Positions 41,130 to 50,230 of a stretch of 64,000 nt of DNA are shown piece after piece (the first letter of the stretch is position 1; each line of letters starts with the position of its first letter). Where the stretch lies: positions 3,100,001-3,164,000 of the forward strand of contig NZ_JBEPOH010000001.1 of assembly GCF_040546685.1 (NCBI RefSeq), read 5' to 3'. The position numbers and the translations under genes were made by a program. The DNA is from Variovorax sp. OAS795 (GTDB taxonomy: Bacteria > Pseudomonadota > Gammaproteobacteria > Burkholderiales > Burkholderiaceae_C). Under the pieces are notes generated by a model. The model did not search any database. It was not told where the DNA came from and saw only the letters and a program-made list of their open reading frames with translations.

Positions 41130-41246
41130 CTAATCCTGCGGTTCGGTGCGTTCTCGGGCGCGCTCGCGCCACTGCATGAGCTCCTCGAGCGAAAAGGCGT
41201 CCATGTCGGCCGGGGCCCAGTGAAAGACCACGGCCAGGTCCGCCAT
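41130..41246 (-). CDS. E': GpE' tail protein (E+E' frameshift C-terminus)
   Basis: 38 residues from ATG 41244-41246 (ADLAVVFHWAPADMD, the GpE signature). Also reached from gene E by -1 slippage at 41297-41303, giving the E+E' fusion assembly chaperone as in P2. Confidence 0.75.
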   Translation of the reverse strand: MADLAVVFHWAPADMDAFSLEELMQWRERARERTEPQD

Positions 41247-41254
41247 GGCCGCCT

Positions 41255-41566
41255 CTACGCGCTCGGGGAGACGGACGCCATCGCGGCCTTCGTCAACAAA
41301 AAAGCGGCCACCCGCGTTCCGATCTGTACCAGGTCGGCGGGATCGAGGTCGCCGGCCTCCTGCTTGAGCACCATGGGTGAGCTGATGCGCGGGAGCACCG
41401 TGCACAGCGCGTTCACGTCCATCTGCAGCAGGTCGGTGAGCGACACGCCGCGCAGCTCGCCGGACTTGGGCTTGCGCAGGGTGATCCTGTCGATGACGGT
41501 TTCCCCGCGGCGGATGGGCGTATCGAGCGTGATGGTGTTGTCGTCGGTGATGGTCGTGTCGGTCAT
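41255..41566 (-). CDS. E: Phage tail assembly protein E
   Basis: 103 residues; PIRRGETVIDRITLRKPKSGELRGVSLTDL is the typical gpE core. The late part AAFLLTKAAM crosses the frameshift site. It works with E+E' as the tape-measure assembly factor. Confidence 0.88.
   Translation of the reverse strand: MTDTTITDDNTITLDTPIRRGETVIDRITLRKPKSGELRGVSLTDLLQMDVNALCTVLPRISSPMVLKQEAGDLDPADLVQIGTRVAAFLLTKAAMASVSPSA
41297..41303 (-). promoter_or_regulatory. Programmed -1 frameshift site in gene E
   Basis: On the minus strand the heptamer T-TTT-TTG is in the E reading frame (GCT TTT TTG). A -1 slip opens the E' frame, which stays open to 41130. This is the same heptamer known from P2 E/E'. Confidence 0.8.
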
Positions 41567-41618
41567 GGTGCTGGCGGGGGGTCAGGTTGGGGGAAGGGGT
41601 GCGGTGCGCTGGCCGGGC

Positions 41619-42128
41619 CTACAGGCCGATGGCGGCGCGAATGTCGGCCATCAGGTCGGTGCCGTTCACCGTCTCGACCATGTTCACGAAGTCGATCTCG
41701 ATCACCGTGGCGCCGTCGATGCTGAGCTTGTAGTAACTGCAGGCGGTCGTCACCTTGATCTCGGTGAGCTCGCCAGCCTTGGCGGTGCCGGAGTCGATCT
41801 CGGTATGGCGGCCACGCACCACGATCTCCAGCGCGCTCACGTTGCCGGTGGTGGAGTCCTGCAGGGCGCCGGCAAAGCGCAGAAGGATCTGGTCGTGCCT
41901 GGCCGCCCCCCACTGGCCCAGCAGGTCGCGGATGTAGCCGGCGGCGGTCCATTGCAGTTCCAGCCCTTCCATGCCCAGGTCTTCGTTGATGGGGCCGTTC
42001 ATGCCGCCGGCGCGGTAATCCTCGGTCTTGCGGGTGAGCTTGGGCAGCGTCACCTCGGGCACTTCGCCGAGGTAGGCGCGGCCGTCGTTGAAGAGCGTGT
42101 AGTTCTTGAGCTTGCGGGGCAGGGACAT
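41619..42128 (-). CDS. FII: Phage major tail tube protein FII
   Basis: 169 residues; PRKLKNYTLFNDGRAYLGEV and KLTRKTEDYRAGGMNGP are typical of gpFII. Forms the inner tail tube. Operon with FI upstream. Confidence 0.92.
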   Translation of the reverse strand: MSLPRKLKNYTLFNDGRAYLGEVPEVTLPKLTRKTEDYRAGGMNGPINEDLGMEGLELQWTAAGYIRDLLGQWGAARHDQILLRFAGALQDSTTGNVSALEIVVRGRHTEIDSGTAKAGELTEIKVTTACSYYKLSIDGATVIEIDFVNMVETVNGTDLMADIRAAIGL

Positions 42129-42172
42129 GGTGTGTTCCTCGGTGAATCAGGGTGTGTTCGGCCGCGCCGCGC

Positions 42173-43351
42173 TCAGGAGGCCGCCACGCGGGCCGCAAAG
42201 TCGGCAAAGTAGCGGTCGGTGATGCGCTGGCGAAAGGCCAGGTCTTCGATCGGGGGAATGGGCGTGTAGTCGTAGTCGATCACCAGCTTGCCGCTCTTGA
42301 GCGTCTCCTTCTGGTTGATCTCCTCGTCGTACCAGGCCGAGCCGTCGAGCAGGTAGCCGCCGGCCTTGAGCTCGCGGAACTTGGCGTTCACGCCTTCGAT
42401 GATGTCTTTGACGATGCTCGGATGCATCGGCTTGTCCACGGCCCACATGTGCGCCTCCGCGATGCTGTCGGCCAGCACCTGCGCAGTGCGCGTGGCCGAC
42501 TCGAAAGCGAACAGCGGCTCGTCGCTGCAGGTGCGCGAACCCCAGAAGCGGTAGCCGTTGCTGTTGATCAGCGTGGTCACGTCGGCGGCATTCAGCACGC
42601 CGGCGTCGGTGTTCGGGTCCTGCAGGTCCCAGTAGATGTCTTTGGAGATCCCGAGCACGCCATTCACCGACACGTTCGACAGCGTCTTGTGCCAGCCGGT
42701 CTCGTTGTCGATCTTGGAGCGAAGGCCCAGGGCATAGGCCGCGGCCGGCACGGCGGTCTTCGAGTTGGACATGCTGTCCCAGCTCTGGAAGTCGGGGTAG
42801 ATCACCATCAGCTCGCGCGCGCCGAACTGGTCGCGGTATTCCGTGGCTTCCTCGATCTTTTCGCACTCCCAGCAGCTCACGTAGGCGAAGGCGCGCAGCT
42901 GCTGCGCGATGGCGGCCAGCCCAGCCGCCACGGGCTGCGTATCCAGCCCGGGCGCGCCGAGGATGCGCGGCTTGATGCCCAGCTTGGCCTGCGAGGCCAG
43001 CAGGGCCTTCATGCCCGTGTACTGGCCCTGCGCGTTCACGCCGCCCAGCACGTTGGTGGTGGTCGCGTCCTGGTCCGCACCTTGTTCGACCCGAACCACC
43101 ACCGTGATCGGGCGGGCCTGGTCGGCAATGGCCTGCAGCGTGCGAGCCAGCGTGCCACCCGTGCCGGCCTTGGCCAGGGCGCTGTACACGTTGGTGATCA
43201 GCACCGGGGTGTTGAGCGGAAAGGTGGCCGGGTCGGCGTCGGGCCCGGTCGCCACCAGTCCGATGATCGAGGTCTGGATGGTGCGGATCGGCCGCGTGCC
43301 CTCGGTGATTTCGAGGACGCGGACGCCGTGGTGGTAGTCGATGAGGGACAT
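42173..43351 (-). CDS. FI: Phage tail sheath protein FI
   Basis: 392 residues; YHHGVRVLEITEGTRPIRT, the VNALGVNAQ-like GGVNAQGQYTGM block and RTCSDEPLFAFESATRTAQVLAD fit gpFI. Forms the contractile sheath. ATG at 43349-43351. Confidence 0.93.
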   Translation of the reverse strand: MSLIDYHHGVRVLEITEGTRPIRTIQTSIIGLVATGPDADPATFPLNTPVLITNVYSALAKAGTGGTLARTLQAIADQARPITVVVRVEQGADQDATTTNVLGGVNAQGQYTGMKALLASQAKLGIKPRILGAPGLDTQPVAAGLAAIAQQLRAFAYVSCWECEKIEEATEYRDQFGARELMVIYPDFQSWDSMSNSKTAVPAAAYALGLRSKIDNETGWHKTLSNVSVNGVLGISKDIYWDLQDPNTDAGVLNAADVTTLINSNGYRFWGSRTCSDEPLFAFESATRTAQVLADSIAEAHMWAVDKPMHPSIVKDIIEGVNAKFRELKAGGYLLDGSAWYDEEINQKETLKSGKLVIDYDYTPIPPIEDLAFRQRITDRYFADFAARVAAS

Positions 43352-43376
43352 GGGGAGAGCTCCTGGAGAAATGAGT

Positions 43377-43961
43377 TCAGGTTTCGGGCGAGCCGGCGGC
43401 GGCTCCCGGATCCGGCCAGCCGGCCGAAAGGTCGTACGAGTGCGCGTCGGCCATCGTTTTCAGCGCTGCAATGGCTTCGTGGTGCTGACGTTCTGCGGTG
43501 AAGCAGCCCCGCACATGCCGGGACATGGCGCGCCGCAGTTCCTTGACGTCGGTGAGCGCGAGCGTGACCCAGCCGGATGCGGCCTTGAAGTCGACGTCCA
43601 GTTCACCTTCGGTTTCCATGTCCGAAATGACCTGGTCGACGCGGGTTCGATGCTCGACGCCTGTCTTGAACACGAGCCCGTTGGCGAGCGTGATCCCGTT
43701 CGTCTCGATCTCCCATCGTGTGGCCGTCGCTTCCGCGGTGAGCGCCTGTCTGGTGGCTTCCAGCGTCAGCGGCGCCGGGAGCGCGGCAACTGGCGCGCCG
43801 CTGGCGTCGTACGCGAGCACGAAGTTGCCGCTGTGGGTCTTCGAGAGAACCGAATCGCGCACCTCGGCAGAAACCTCCTGCGCATCGTTCGGGATGACGG
43901 GGTTGATGGCGCTGTCGTAGAACGACAGGAAGGAAGGAGAGAAAAAGATCGGCACGTTCAT
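43377..43961 (-). CDS. Tail fibre-associated protein (DUF4376-like)
   Basis: 194 residues in the P2 gene G position. The middle to C-terminal part (WEIETNGITLANGLVFKTG and GWVTLALTDVKELRRAM) looks like DUF4376, often fused to or beside tail fibre assembly proteins. The start overlaps the fibre gene by four bases. Confidence 0.7.
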   Translation of the reverse strand: MNVPIFFSPSFLSFYDSAINPVIPNDAQEVSAEVRDSVLSKTHSGNFVLAYDASGAPVAALPAPLTLEATRQALTAEATATRWEIETNGITLANGLVFKTGVEHRTRVDQVISDMETEGELDVDFKAASGWVTLALTDVKELRRAMSRHVRGCFTAERQHHEAIAALKTMADAHSYDLSAGWPDPGAAAGSPET

Positions 43962-45034
43962 TTACCCCAGGCGGTCCAGCTGACGGTGGTGGCGATCTGA
44001 GTTGCATTGGTCGACCAGCCCTGGACGTACATGCCCGTCAGCGCTGGCGGGAACGAGGTCGCAAACGCCCCGGCGCCGCTGTTGGTGATGACCGTCAGGT
44101 TGACGCCGAGCACCGCACCCGGAAACGCCACCGGAAAATTGACGGTGACGCCCGAGGAAGTCGTGGTCGCGGTACCGCCTTGCACAAGCAGCCCGCTGGG
44201 GTTCAGCTGGTACCACGATGCGCTGAGCTGCGCGCCGAAGGGGGCGGAGTACTTGAGCTGCAGCGAACCGCCGACGATGTCCCATTCGAAGCCCGTCCAC
44301 AGCAGCCGGGCCGTGTCGCCAAAGCGCATCACCGGCGTGACGGCGGGCGTGTTGCCGACGAAGTAGATCCGCTCGGCGCCGGCGGGCTGGATCGTCACCC
44401 CCAAGGTGCCGGCAAGGGCCGAGATCTCGACGACCGCACCGGGCGGCAGGCCTGCAACGGGCGGAAGGGTGACCACGACCGGATTGGCCAGGCTGCTGCA
44501 GGCCACCATCTTTCCGATGTCGGCGTGGGTCAATGCGGTCGAGACGGCGATGAGGCGGAAGCCGGCGTTGCTGCCGAGTGCGCGCTGTACGTGCGCCGCG
44601 GTTGCCGCCTGCGCCGACTGATCGAACTGGGCGGGTGCCTGCAGGAGAAGCGGCCCCTGCATCTCGTCGCCAGCGACCTTCACGTACTGGGTGTGGGGGT
44701 CTTCCTTCGCTTCATGCGCCGAGATCTCCGCGCCCATCTCACTGGCCGTGAAGCCCCAGCGTTCCCATTTGGTCGCATCGCTTCCGGGCTGCACGCCGGT
44801 GCTTGGAGCCAGGCTTCTCCACGTCTTGCCGCCGTGCGCGGCATACGCGCCCTCGGGATAGGGGAGCGCAATGTCCCACGGCGTGACGCTGCGCAGTCTT
44901 TGGTAGCGGCTGCGGCTCGCAAGCTGGCGCGGTGCCAGGTTGTCGATGCCCTGCGGGCCGCCAAGCACCGGATCGTCTTCCTCGAGCTGGTAGATGCCCG
45001 GCTCCCAGAGGTCGGTTTCATTGAGGCTGGCCAT
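43958..45034 (-). CDS. H: Phage tail fibre protein
   Basis: 358 residues in the H position. N-terminus NETDLWEPGIYQLEEDDPVLGG, then a linker with KVAGDEMQGPL (fibre repeat motif) and a beta-rich C-terminus for receptor binding. Much shorter than P2 gpH, so host range probably differs. Confidence 0.78.
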   Translation of the reverse strand: MASLNETDLWEPGIYQLEEDDPVLGGPQGIDNLAPRQLASRSRYQRLRSVTPWDIALPYPEGAYAAHGGKTWRSLAPSTGVQPGSDATKWERWGFTASEMGAEISAHEAKEDPHTQYVKVAGDEMQGPLLLQAPAQFDQSAQAATAAHVQRALGSNAGFRLIAVSTALTHADIGKMVACSSLANPVVVTLPPVAGLPPGAVVEISALAGTLGVTIQPAGAERIYFVGNTPAVTPVMRFGDTARLLWTGFEWDIVGGSLQLKYSAPFGAQLSASWYQLNPSGLLVQGGTATTTSSGVTVNFPVAFPGAVLGVNLTVITNSGAGAFATSFPPALTGMYVQGWSTNATQIATTVSWTAWGK

Positions 45035-45035
45035 G

Positions 45036-45602
45036 TCAGGCGCTTCCGTGGTTGTAGGCGCCGTCGCGTCGCGTGGCGCCGTTGTGGCTGTTGGCGACGC
45101 TGGCGTAGCGCAGGCCGACCAGGTGGCAGCGCGCGGGCGCCACGGCGGGCAGGAGCTTGCGCAGGCGCTCGGCCTGTACGTTGGTGATGGGGCGCTCCAG
45201 CACGATCTTGTAGGTGGCCCAGGTCGCTGCGAGGGAGGCGTGCGGAAACTCGCCGTTCCGGTTGATGGCGCCGTTGTGGGTGCGCCCGCCGACGCGCTCG
45301 ATGATGGTCACCTCGCCGAAGCCGATGGCGCGAATCAGCGCGCGGATGGCCCAGGGCGTGCCCTTGTGGCGATGGATGTTGATGCTGTCGAGGATCACGG
45401 CGCGGCGCGCATCGTCGCTGCGTGCGTCGCTCCAGCCTTCCACGGTCAGGGCCCACGAGAGCCACGGCAGCGCCGCCGGCAGGCACTGGCGTGCGCTCCA
45501 CAGATGGCGCAGGCCCGAGGTGTCCAGCATTAACGCGGAAACGGATGCAATGGCCGATTCGAGCGCCGTGCGGTTGGGCGGCAGCAGCCGCGCGTCACTC
45601 AT
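45036..45602 (-). CDS. I: Phage tail protein I (baseplate)
   Basis: 188 residues; LPPNRTALESAIA and LPWLSWALTVEGWSD are gpI signatures, as is HRHKGTPWAIRALIRAIG. Overlaps gene J by eight bases. Confidence 0.92.
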   Translation of the reverse strand: MSDARLLPPNRTALESAIASVSALMLDTSGLRHLWSARQCLPAALPWLSWALTVEGWSDARSDDARRAVILDSINIHRHKGTPWAIRALIRAIGFGEVTIIERVGGRTHNGAINRNGEFPHASLAATWATYKIVLERPITNVQAERLRKLLPAVAPARCHLVGLRYASVANSHNGATRRDGAYNHGSA

Positions 45603-46479
45603 TGCTCACCTCTTCGGTGATCGTGATGCTCTCGATGCGCACCCACTGCGTGCGATCGCAGAGCACGTCGGCAGGCGGTGCGATCAGCGCGACGCGGTCG
45701 ATGCCGGGCTGGTGCAGCGCGGCGTCGATGCCCGAGCGCGCCAGGCCGGCGCCGAGCCGGCGGATCTGCAGCAGCCACCTGTCAAGGGCGGTGCGGCCGG
45801 CTGCCGCGGCGACTTCTCCGGCAGGGCCGTTCCTTCGATGGAGCACGGCCACGATCGGCGACGCGAGGATCTGCGCGGACTGCACCGTGACCAGGTCGCA
45901 CAGCGGGCGGATCTTCTCCTGGTTGAGCGCGTTGCGCACCACGGAAAGCAATGCTTCGTCGGGGACGCCGGACGCGTTGTCTCCCAGGATGGACACGCGC
46001 ACCGACCCCGGCAGCGGGCTGTCGACGCCGGCATCGGCCACATGCGCGTTCGCCGTCATGGCATGGAAGCGGTAGCTCTCGATCGGGCCGGCCGTGGTCA
46101 GCCCTTCGAACGCCATCTGGGCGCGCTCGCGCAAGCGATCGTCGCTTTCCATCACTGCTGCGACCGGAGGCACCACATCGGGGTTGGCCGGCGTCACTAC
46201 CAGGCGGGTCACGCCGAGGTTGGCCGCCTGGTTGTCCAGGTCGGCGCCGACCGCATAGGCCAGCATGCATGCCTTGGCCGCGTCGTTGATGCGCTGGCGC
46301 ATGACGAGCTCCTGGTACGCGATGACCTCCAGCAGCTTCACCGCGGGGTCGGACTCGAGCGCTAGCGTGAAGTCCGGGCACGCCGCCTGGAACTCCGCCA
46401 GCTTGCGCTGGTAGATCGTCTCGTAGTCCAGCGGCTCGATCACCTGCGGCGCGGGCAGCTGCGAAATGTCGATGGTCAT
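45595..46479 (-). CDS. J: Baseplate assembly protein J
   Basis: 294 residues; start ATG 46477-46479 (overlap ATGA with W). LPAPQVIEPLDYETIYQRK and LESDPAVKLLEVIAYQELVMRQRIN match gpJ. Forms the baseplate wedge. Confidence 0.92.
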   Translation of the reverse strand: MTIDISQLPAPQVIEPLDYETIYQRKLAEFQAACPDFTLALESDPAVKLLEVIAYQELVMRQRINDAAKACMLAYAVGADLDNQAANLGVTRLVVTPANPDVVPPVAAVMESDDRLRERAQMAFEGLTTAGPIESYRFHAMTANAHVADAGVDSPLPGSVRVSILGDNASGVPDEALLSVVRNALNQEKIRPLCDLVTVQSAQILASPIVAVLHRRNGPAGEVAAAAGRTALDRWLLQIRRLGAGLARSGIDAALHQPGIDRVALIAPPADVLCDRTQWVRIESITITEEVSNE

Positions 46480-46838
46480 GCGGCGGCCCTCATCTGCACC
46501 GGCACGCGCAACGAAAGCACGCTCGCGGCCAAGCCGGGCGGCGTGTAGACGCCCGACAGATCGAGCACCACCTGGCCGGGCCGCGTGCCGCTGGAGAGCT
46601 GCACGCGCGAAAGGCGCAGGCGTGGCTCCCACTTCATCAGCGCGCCGGCAACCGCCGAGTAGGCGCGCACGCGCGTGGCGCCGTTGTCGGGCTGGTCGAT
46701 CAGCTCAGGCAACTGGCTGCCATAGGTGCGCCGCATGAGTCTGCTGCCGATCGGCGTACCAAGGATGTCGGCGATGCTCTGGCGCAGGTGTTCGATGGCG
46801 TCCAGCGGCTTGCCGGTGAGCCGGCTCATCCCGCTCAT
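46476..46838 (-). CDS. W: Baseplate protein W (gp25-like)
   Basis: 120 residues; LRQSIADILGTPIGSRLMRRTYGS is the gpW/gp25 lysozyme-like fold signature. Overlaps V and J by four bases each. Confidence 0.93.
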   Translation of the reverse strand: MSGMSRLTGKPLDAIEHLRQSIADILGTPIGSRLMRRTYGSQLPELIDQPDNGATRVRAYSAVAGALMKWEPRLRLSRVQLSSGTRPGQVVLDLSGVYTPPGLAASVLSLRVPVQMRAAA

Positions 46839-47572
46839 GGCACCGGCCCGTCGCTGGTGTCGCCGCCCTTGACCACGCCGGAGGTTCTGTGGCTCAGCAG
46901 GCTGATGTTGCCGGCAACGATGTCACCGCCATCCGTGGCCAGGCCGTGGCCGTTGACGAACTCCATGTCGCCGTCGATCTGCGCGGTCTTGCCGCCCGGC
47001 CCGGCGCCCGAGCCGGCCATGCCGGCCGTGTAGGTGAGCAGGCCCTGCACCAGCAGCTGCCCGGTGGCAATGGTCATCGGCGCATCGAGGGTGATCTGCT
47101 GCGAGTGCACCGTGGCGCTCTCGCTGGCAGTCACGTCGGCGGTCTTGCAGTGCACGGTGACCGAATCGGGCACCGTGATATCTGCGGTGCCGCCGCCCGG
47201 CAGCGTGGCCGTCAGGGCATGCGCGGCGTGGTCGTATTCGATGACCGCGCCATCGGGATACGTGGTGCGCTCCACATCGCCCGTGTCGCCATTCGCCGGG
47301 ATGGAATCGCTGAAGACGCCGACCAGCACGAAGGCCGAAGCCATGTTTCCGCCGGGCGAGAACACCACGCATTGCTCGCCGGCGGAGGGCGGCGACCAGC
47401 GCCGCACATCACCCGCGCGCATCGAGATCCACGGTAGCCAGTCGGTGTCGAGCCCGCCGGATTTGACGCGGCAGCGAGCCGCCCCATGATCCACCTGGGC
47501 GATGGTGCCCGCCCGCACGATGTTCTCGATGCAGCGAACCAATTCAGCGTTGCTGGAGCCTTGACTGACCAT
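46835..47572 (-). CDS. V: Baseplate spike protein V
   Basis: 245 residues; ATG 47570-47572. OB-fold N-terminus (GTIAQVDHGAARCRVKSGGLDTDWLPW), then a beta-helix-like repeat region rich in TV/DIT. Forms the membrane-piercing tip. It heads the V-W-J-I operon, with an Ogr-type dyad 46 bases upstream. Confidence 0.9.
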   Translation of the reverse strand: MVSQGSSNAELVRCIENIVRAGTIAQVDHGAARCRVKSGGLDTDWLPWISMRAGDVRRWSPPSAGEQCVVFSPGGNMASAFVLVGVFSDSIPANGDTGDVERTTYPDGAVIEYDHAAHALTATLPGGGTADITVPDSVTVHCKTADVTASESATVHSQQITLDAPMTIATGQLLVQGLLTYTAGMAGSGAGPGGKTAQIDGDMEFVNGHGLATDGGDIVAGNISLLSHRTSGVVKGGDTSDGPVP

Positions 47573-47617
47573 GCACCGATGGTGCCGAGGGGCCGCGCGG
47601 GCTGCACTTGATCCGCT

Positions 47618-47638
47618 TTGTAGAAGGGCGTTGTACAA
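47618..47638 (-). promoter_or_regulatory. Ogr-type dyad upstream of V
   Basis: TTGT-N13-ACAA (TTGTAGA...TTGTACAA) matches the layout of the dyad at 55501-55523. P2 late promoters carry a TGT/ACA dyad bound by Ogr. Confidence 0.5.
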
Positions 47639-47812
47639 GCGAAGTTTGGCCGACGGTGACTGCGGTATGAGAAAAGGTTGAGAGGCTGCTGCAAAGCAAA
47701 TGCCCGAGTGCAGCTACATTCAACTGGCAGCGATCGTGCCTTTCCTTCATCAAGAACACGTCCGGCACCGTGTCCCTCGCAGCGTCTAACTATCTTAGGA
47801 GCCCAGAATTTA

Positions 47813-49243
47813 ATGGCTTTGAATCGGATCGAAATCCTTGGCTATCGTGGATTCAAGGAGCGCGGAGCACTCGACTTCGCTGTACCGGATGGCCGCGCTG
47901 GGAGCGGGCTGACGCTGCTGACGGGCGCAAACAATTCTGGAAAGTCTTGCATCCTCGAATGTTTGCGAGCACGTACCGGGACTGTGCCGGTTAGCTTCAC
48001 TGCCGGAACGAGAAATGCAGATGTCCAGGCGATAGAGATCAAGTACACGGTCAAGGGACAGGAAGAGTCAATTAGGTCGATTGCAAAGGGCTCTAGCGAA
48101 TCTATCAAGGTTGGTGTCGATCAATCGTTTCAAGTTTTTGTTCTTCCTTCACGAAGAGCATTCCATCCATATTTTGGAAAGAGTGAGTGGTCGCGGGAGA
48201 CATACCTTGCGAGTACACCGTTGCCACCGCAAAGATCATCGGTTCTCACGGGATTCGAGTATCGGCTTTTCAACACTTTGAAAGACCCAGCAGCGTTCAA
48301 TTCTCTGCTCAGCGAGGCCTTGGGATTCGAACCAACCTGGACGATGGATCAATCAGACCAAGGCCAGTATTTTTTGAAGTTTTTCAATGGTGAGCGCGCG
48401 CACTCTAGTGACGGGATGGGCGAGGGAATCATTAGCGTATTTGCAATCGTTGATTCGCTCTACGATTCAAAACCAGGTGACGTAATCGGCATCGATGAAC
48501 CCGAACTTTCTCTGCATCCCAGCTTGCAAAAACGAGTGTCGGCGTTGCTGAACAGATTTTCCAAAGATAGGCAAATCGTCGTATCAACTCACTCGCCTTA
48601 CTTCATCGACCTCGGAGCGCTTCGCAATGGAGGGCACTTGGCAAGAGTCATAACGGGCGAGTCTGGAACGAAGATTTTTCAATTGACCGACGAGGCGAAA
48701 GTTTCGCTGGAAAAACTTTCCGAACGTAACCTGAACAACCCTCATGTTTTCGGCCTGGATGCCAAGGAGCTCTTCTTCCAAGAGGACCGCATCATCCTCA
48801 CCGAGGGGCAAGAGGACGTACTTTTCTATCCCATAGTTGCCGAGCAGTTGAATCAGACAATAGCGGGTAACTTTTTTGGTTGGGGTGCTGGCGGTGCTAG
48901 CAACATTGCGCACTTCTGCCGTGTGCTGAAAGCACTGGGATTCGCGAAAGTCGCGGGGTTACTCGATGGCGATAAGGTCGCGGAGGCCGAAGCCTTGCGC
49001 GTCGAGTTCCCTCTGTTCCATTTTGCATGTATCCCTGCCAAGGACATAAGGACCAAACCGGAGAGAAAGGCCGCTGAAGAAACTCCCGGTTTGCTTGATG
49101 CGAAGATGCGGTTAAAGCCGGAGTTCGAGGAGGCGATGAAGCAACTACTTTCAGAGCTTTCAATCCACATGAGCCCTCAGCAACTCGATTACGCCAAGGG
49201 TGACGTCGAGCCAACGAATGCGGAGCCGCACCCGCAAGCATGA
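47813..49243 (+). CDS. OLD-like AAA ATPase-TOPRIM nuclease (moron between V and S)
   Basis: 476 residues. Walker A GANNSGKS (38-45), SDGMGEGI signature (199-206), Walker B with D228-E229 (GIDEPELSLHP), TOPRIM E331 (ILTEGQEDVLF) and D385-x-D387 (GLLDGDK). It is on the strand opposite to the late operon and has an own TTAGGAG site. AT-richer than the late genes. It is only distantly like the 33.2 kb OLD protein. In P2 this interval carries orf30, a known cargo position. Confidence 0.88.
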   Translation: MALNRIEILGYRGFKERGALDFAVPDGRAGSGLTLLTGANNSGKSCILECLRARTGTVPVSFTAGTRNADVQAIEIKYTVKGQEESIRSIAKGSSESIKVGVDQSFQVFVLPSRRAFHPYFGKSEWSRETYLASTPLPPQRSSVLTGFEYRLFNTLKDPAAFNSLLSEALGFEPTWTMDQSDQGQYFLKFFNGERAHSSDGMGEGIISVFAIVDSLYDSKPGDVIGIDEPELSLHPSLQKRVSALLNRFSKDRQIVVSTHSPYFIDLGALRNGGHLARVITGESGTKIFQLTDEAKVSLEKLSERNLNNPHVFGLDAKELFFQEDRIILTEGQEDVLFYPIVAEQLNQTIAGNFFGWGAGGASNIAHFCRVLKALGFAKVAGLLDGDKVAEAEALRVEFPLFHFACIPAKDIRTKPERKAAEETPGLLDAKMRLKPEFEEAMKQLLSELSIHMSPQQLDYAKGDVEPTNAEPHPQA

Positions 49244-49262
49244 GACAAGCGCGGGTCAACAC

Positions 49263-49721
49263 TCAGCTGTTTAGTCTGTCCAGCAGCAGATCCTTAATGG
49301 ATGCACGTTCCGCGTCAGAGAAGCCGAGCAGTTCGCGTCGCGGGTAGCGGTACTCTGGACCGCCCGCTTCTACGCGGTCGCTCAGCCCTTCTTGGTGCAC
49401 GCGCGCAATGCGCGATGTTCGGCTCAGGAAGCCAAGGGTGACCGCATCTTCGTCGGCGTGCATCCGCATATGCCGCGCCGTCCGCATCTTCTCGAACATG
49501 GTGCGGCGAATCCGCCCCTTCTGCTGCCGCGCCTTGCTCGGCTTGCGCGCCGCATAGGCGCTGCCGTCCGGGTTCTGCTGCGCCGCGATGCGCTCCGCCT
49601 GGCTGCGCCTCAGCGCCTGGCCGACCTGGCGGGCGAGGGCGCGCCGTTCGGCCGGCGCGAGCTTGTTGAGGAGCGGCGCTACCCAGTCCTCGAGGGCGCT
49701 GAGCGGATCGCCGTGCTTCAT
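49263..49721 (-). CDS. S: Phage virion morphogenesis protein S (tail completion)
   Basis: 152 residues; LEDWVAPLLNKLAPAERRALARQVG and QQNPDGSAYAARKPSKARQQKG are standard gpS features. Overlaps R by four bases. Confidence 0.92.
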   Translation of the reverse strand: MKHGDPLSALEDWVAPLLNKLAPAERRALARQVGQALRRSQAERIAAQQNPDGSAYAARKPSKARQQKGRIRRTMFEKMRTARHMRMHADEDAVTLGFLSRTSRIARVHQEGLSDRVEAGGPEYRYPRRELLGFSDAERASIKDLLLDRLNS

Positions 49722-50230
49722 GGTTCCGTCGCCGGAAAGTCCCAGTCCGCGAGCAGCTCGCCGCGGAACCAGACCTCCCAGTGCTCGGCGGCCGTGAGCG
49801 CACCGACGCGCGCCGGCTCGGCCGGGCTGCTCACCGTGTAGCGCTTCGTCGTCTCTGGCGACGCCGGGTCGGCGCCGGCCGCCACGACGACGGGCTCGGT
49901 GAGGTCGACCTCGATCGAGATATCCGCCGTCTCTTTGTTGAGCGGCTCGACATCGAAGCGGATCGACTTCTGCCGCAGCGCCGTGTTCTCGAAGATCTCG
50001 ATCTGGTTGATGCGCAGCCAGGCGAGCAGCGGCACCATGAGGGCGTTGGCGTCGCCGGCGTAGTCGAGCAGCACCACGTTGACGGTGTAGCTGTATTCGA
50101 ACGACAGCGACTCGGCGCCAGCGGCGACGATGCGGCCTTCGCGCACGAAGATGCTGATCTTGTCCGGGTCGCGCCGCAGTTCGGGCGTGGCGGCCGTGAG
50201 GTGCGCGCGCAGGCTAGCGGGCTTGCGCAT
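49718..50230 (-). CDS. R: Phage tail completion protein R
   Basis: 170 residues; MRKPASLRAHLTAATPELRRDPDKISIF is the gpR start. Needed to finish the tail. Overlaps the end of the Rz-like gene by 17 bases. Confidence 0.9.
   Translation of the reverse strand: MRKPASLRAHLTAATPELRRDPDKISIFVREGRIVAAGAESLSFEYSYTVNVVLLDYAGDANALMVPLLAWLRINQIEIFENTALRQKSIRFDVEPLNKETADISIEVDLTEPVVVAAGADPASPETTKRYTVSSPAEPARVGALTAAEHWEVWFRGELLADWDFPATEP

Noticed and set aside
38313..42212. Open frame of 1299 codons opposite genes T to FII
   Set aside because: It covers six well-supported minus-strand tail genes and shows His/Gly/Arg-rich shadow composition.
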